Shown: positions 4,696 to 5,856 of the stretch, one piece after another
Layout: the number at the start of each line of letters is the position of its first letter
Position numbering within the stretch: position 1 is the stretch's first letter
Origin: an uncultured Kouleothrix sp.
Lineage (GTDB): Bacteria; Chloroflexota; Chloroflexia; Chloroflexales; Roseiflexaceae
Length of the DNA stretch: 5,856 bases
Assembly: GCA_937858455.1 (NCBI GenBank)
Contig: CALLYN010000895.1
Location: 1-5,856 of the forward strand
Reading direction: 5' to 3'
Program-made: the position numbers and the translations under genes
The notes under the pieces: model-generated
Databases searched by the model: none
Seen by the model: the letters and a program-made list of their open reading frames with translations, nothing else
Told to the model about the DNA's origin: nothing

Positions 4696-5856
4696 TCAGA
4701 TCTCGCCGTACTCGCTTAGCAGCTCGCGCCACTCACCCGAAAGCTCGTCGCGCCGCGCCGCGTAATAGATGTGATCGACCCCGTCTTCGTCGCGGTAGAT
4801 CAGATCGACCTGGCTGCGCATCGGGCGCATATAGCCCACGTTGCCCCACCAGCGCACCTTGCTTTCGTCGAGCGGCAGGTCCTGCAGAGCCATGCGCGCG
4901 GCGTACTGGCGCACCGTGCCCTCTTCGATATCTTGCAGGCGCCAGGGCGCATTGCTGACCTCGCCGGTGCGCAGGTTGCGGAACACGAAGCGGATCTCGC
5001 TCTCGTCGTCGCTGGCCATGCTCACCACCTCGATGCCGGTGCGCGGCCGCCCGACGCGAATAAGGTTGAGCCAGGCTTCGGTCAGCTTCTCGCGCGGCAC
5101 CGCCGGGAACTCCTGGATCGTCACACCCTCTTTATCTTTCATCGCCAGATCGAAGCGCGGCGCGTTGAGCTCGTCGGCGCGGATGTGCCACAGCCCGCCG
5201 CGCCCGCGCCAGCGATAGCGCCGCTCGCCCCACGGCGTCTCGCCATCGGGCGAGGGCAGCTCGCCATTCAGGCTCTCGGGGGTGAACTGCGGCTCGTCCT
5301 CGCGAAACGCGCGCGGCTCCTGCTCGATCGTCTCGCCCTCGCGCTCGCCCAGCAGCGCCTGCCAGCCCTCGCCCAGCCCCCAGTCGGACACGCCGAAGAA
5401 CACGTGGCCGATTACGCCGTTGGCGTCGCGGTGCACCAGATCGTACTTGGTGCGGTTACCCTGCCGGTACGCGCGCCACAGGCCAAGCCGGCCACGCCAC
5501 TTCACCTGGCTCTGGATGTCGATCCGGCCGTCGCGCAAGTCTTCGTAGCGGCTGATCGCGTACGACCACAAGCCCTGTGCCCGGTCGCGCGTGACGCCAG
5601 CGGTGGTGCGCAGGTCGCGCACCTCGTACTGCCACACGCCGGCGCGCTTCTGCGCGCTGACGATCTCGACGCCGCTGCGCGGCAGCTCAAGCTCCTGGCC
5701 GTTGTCGAGCGGCGACGAAGCGCCCTCGGCGATCGCGCGCCGGCAGAGCTGGATCACCTCGCCGCGATCGGCTGGTACCGTCTCGCTATTGCGCCGCACA
5801 TAGATCACACCGTCGGCGCCGATATACGGCGGATGCTCGGGGGCGCGCACCTCGAT
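4696..5856 (-). CDS. Schlafen AlbA_2-type protein, C-terminal part, with repeated C-terminal module (partial)
   Basis: The reading frame stays open to the window edge, so its 5' end is missing; 386 residues are visible (numbered from the edge). Residues 1-40 (IEVRAPEHPPYIGADGVIYV then RRNSETVPAD) match the closing strand pattern of Schlafen AlbA_2 domains, where an 'IEV-P ... G-IYVR-GS-T-PA' motif precedes a helix. These domains bind nucleic acid in many bacterial proteins, some annotated as transcriptional regulators or ATP-binding proteins. The rest (about 60-386) is charged, soluble and rich in Trp and Arg. A unit of about 111 residues occurs at 61-171 and again at 273-383 (GVEIVS/GIEVVS, RDLRT/RNLRT, VKWRGRLGLW/VRWWGNVGYM, DLVHRDANGV/DLIYRDEDGV, EGWQALLGE/GEWRELLSE). 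Its second half appears a third time at about 213-270. I do not recognise this module. The GTG at 5848-5850 is not the start: the in-frame codons before it continue the AlbA_2 pattern. It converges with the stress-protein gene. Confidence 0.75.
   Translation of the reverse strand: MEVRAPEHPPYIGADGVIYVRRNSETVPADRGEVIQLCRRAIAEGASSPLDNGQELELPRSGVEIVSAQKRAGVWQYEVRDLRTTAGVTRDRAQGLWSYAISRYEDLRDGRIDIQSQVKWRGRLGLWRAYRQGNRTKYDLVHRDANGVIGHVFFGVSDWGLGEGWQALLGEREGETIEQEPRAFREDEPQFTPESLNGELPSPDGETPWGERRYRWRGRGGLWHIRADELNAPRFDLAMKDKEGVTIQEFPAVPREKLTEAWLNLIRVGRPRTGIEVVSMASDDESEIRFVFRNLRTGEVSNAPWRLQDIEEGTVRQYAARMALQDLPLDESKVRWWGNVGYMRPMRSQVDLIYRDEDGVDHIYYAARRDELSGEWRELLSEYGEI
4708..5040 (-). repeat. Second full copy of the protein-level repeat in the AlbA_2-type gene
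   Basis: This stretch codes visible residues 273-383, from TGIEVVS to the LLSEYG end of the protein. It aligns with the copy coded at 5344-5676 over the whole length with conserved WxG, DL-RD-GV and EW--LL positions. The copies are clearly diverged, so the duplication is old. Confidence 0.65.
5047..5220 (-). repeat. Half-copy of the protein-level repeat in the AlbA_2-type gene
   Basis: Residues 213-270 (RYRWRGRGGLWHIRAD to about RVGRPR) align only with the second half of the full repeat, matching WRGRGGLW, FDLAMKDKEGV and EAWLNL. The GVEIVS-type first half is absent; the 40 residues before it are an acidic, proline-rich linker. Confidence 0.6.
5344..5676 (-). repeat. First full copy of the protein-level repeat in the AlbA_2-type gene
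   Basis: This stretch codes visible residues 61-171, from SGVEIVS to QALLGE. It is the reference copy: a first half with YEVRDLRT and LWSYAISRYEDL, and a second half with VKWRGRLGLW, YDLVHRDANGV and EGWQALL. Confidence 0.65.

Noticed and set aside
5848..5850. GTG as the start of the last minus-strand gene
   Set aside because: The frame is open to the window edge and the residues around it continue an AlbA_2 pattern, so the true start lies beyond 5856.

Overview
The window looks like chromosomal DNA of a high-GC bacterium. I suspect class Chloroflexia of the Chloroflexota (a relative of Roseiflexus or Kouleothrix). The hints are the proline/threonine/basic tail on a secreted protein, the style of the histidine kinase and the overall codon choice. 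This placement is inference; no rRNA or marker gene is present. I see no tRNA, rRNA, CRISPR array, insertion sequence or phage gene.

Layout, left to right. (1) A GC-rich hairpin at 1-20 lies downstream of a minus-strand membrane-anchored sensor histidine kinase (97-1776) with a GAF domain and complete kinase motifs. (2) A gap of about 530 bases (1777-2307) has no convincing gene. It holds a perfect 14-bp palindrome just upstream of the kinase's ribosome binding site and, at its far end, a good intrinsic terminator (2242-2283). (3) That terminator serves a small minus-strand exported protein (2308-2907) with a beta-rich domain and a tail of five PTRKP-type hexapeptides. (4) A 167-bp divergent intergenic region follows, with a short perfect hairpin. 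(5) On the plus strand lie a ten-helix EamA/DMT-family transporter (3075-3935) and, 78 bp later, a general-stress-protein-17M-like protein with a glycine-rich hydrophobic insert (4014-4628). (6) A convergent gap carries a long inverted repeat (4644-4685). (7) The window ends inside a minus-strand gene (4696 to beyond 5856). Its visible N-terminal edge resembles the end of a Schlafen AlbA_2 domain, and its C-terminal half is built from a repeated module I do not recognise.

The genes do not form an obvious single pathway. Sensing (kinase), cell-envelope export, membrane transport and stress response are each represented by apparently independent units. The least explained parts are the repeated C-terminal module of the AlbA_2-like protein and a 9-base motif (CCGGCACAA) shared by the leaders of the two complete minus-strand genes. 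I did not find strong evidence for a new multi-gene system.
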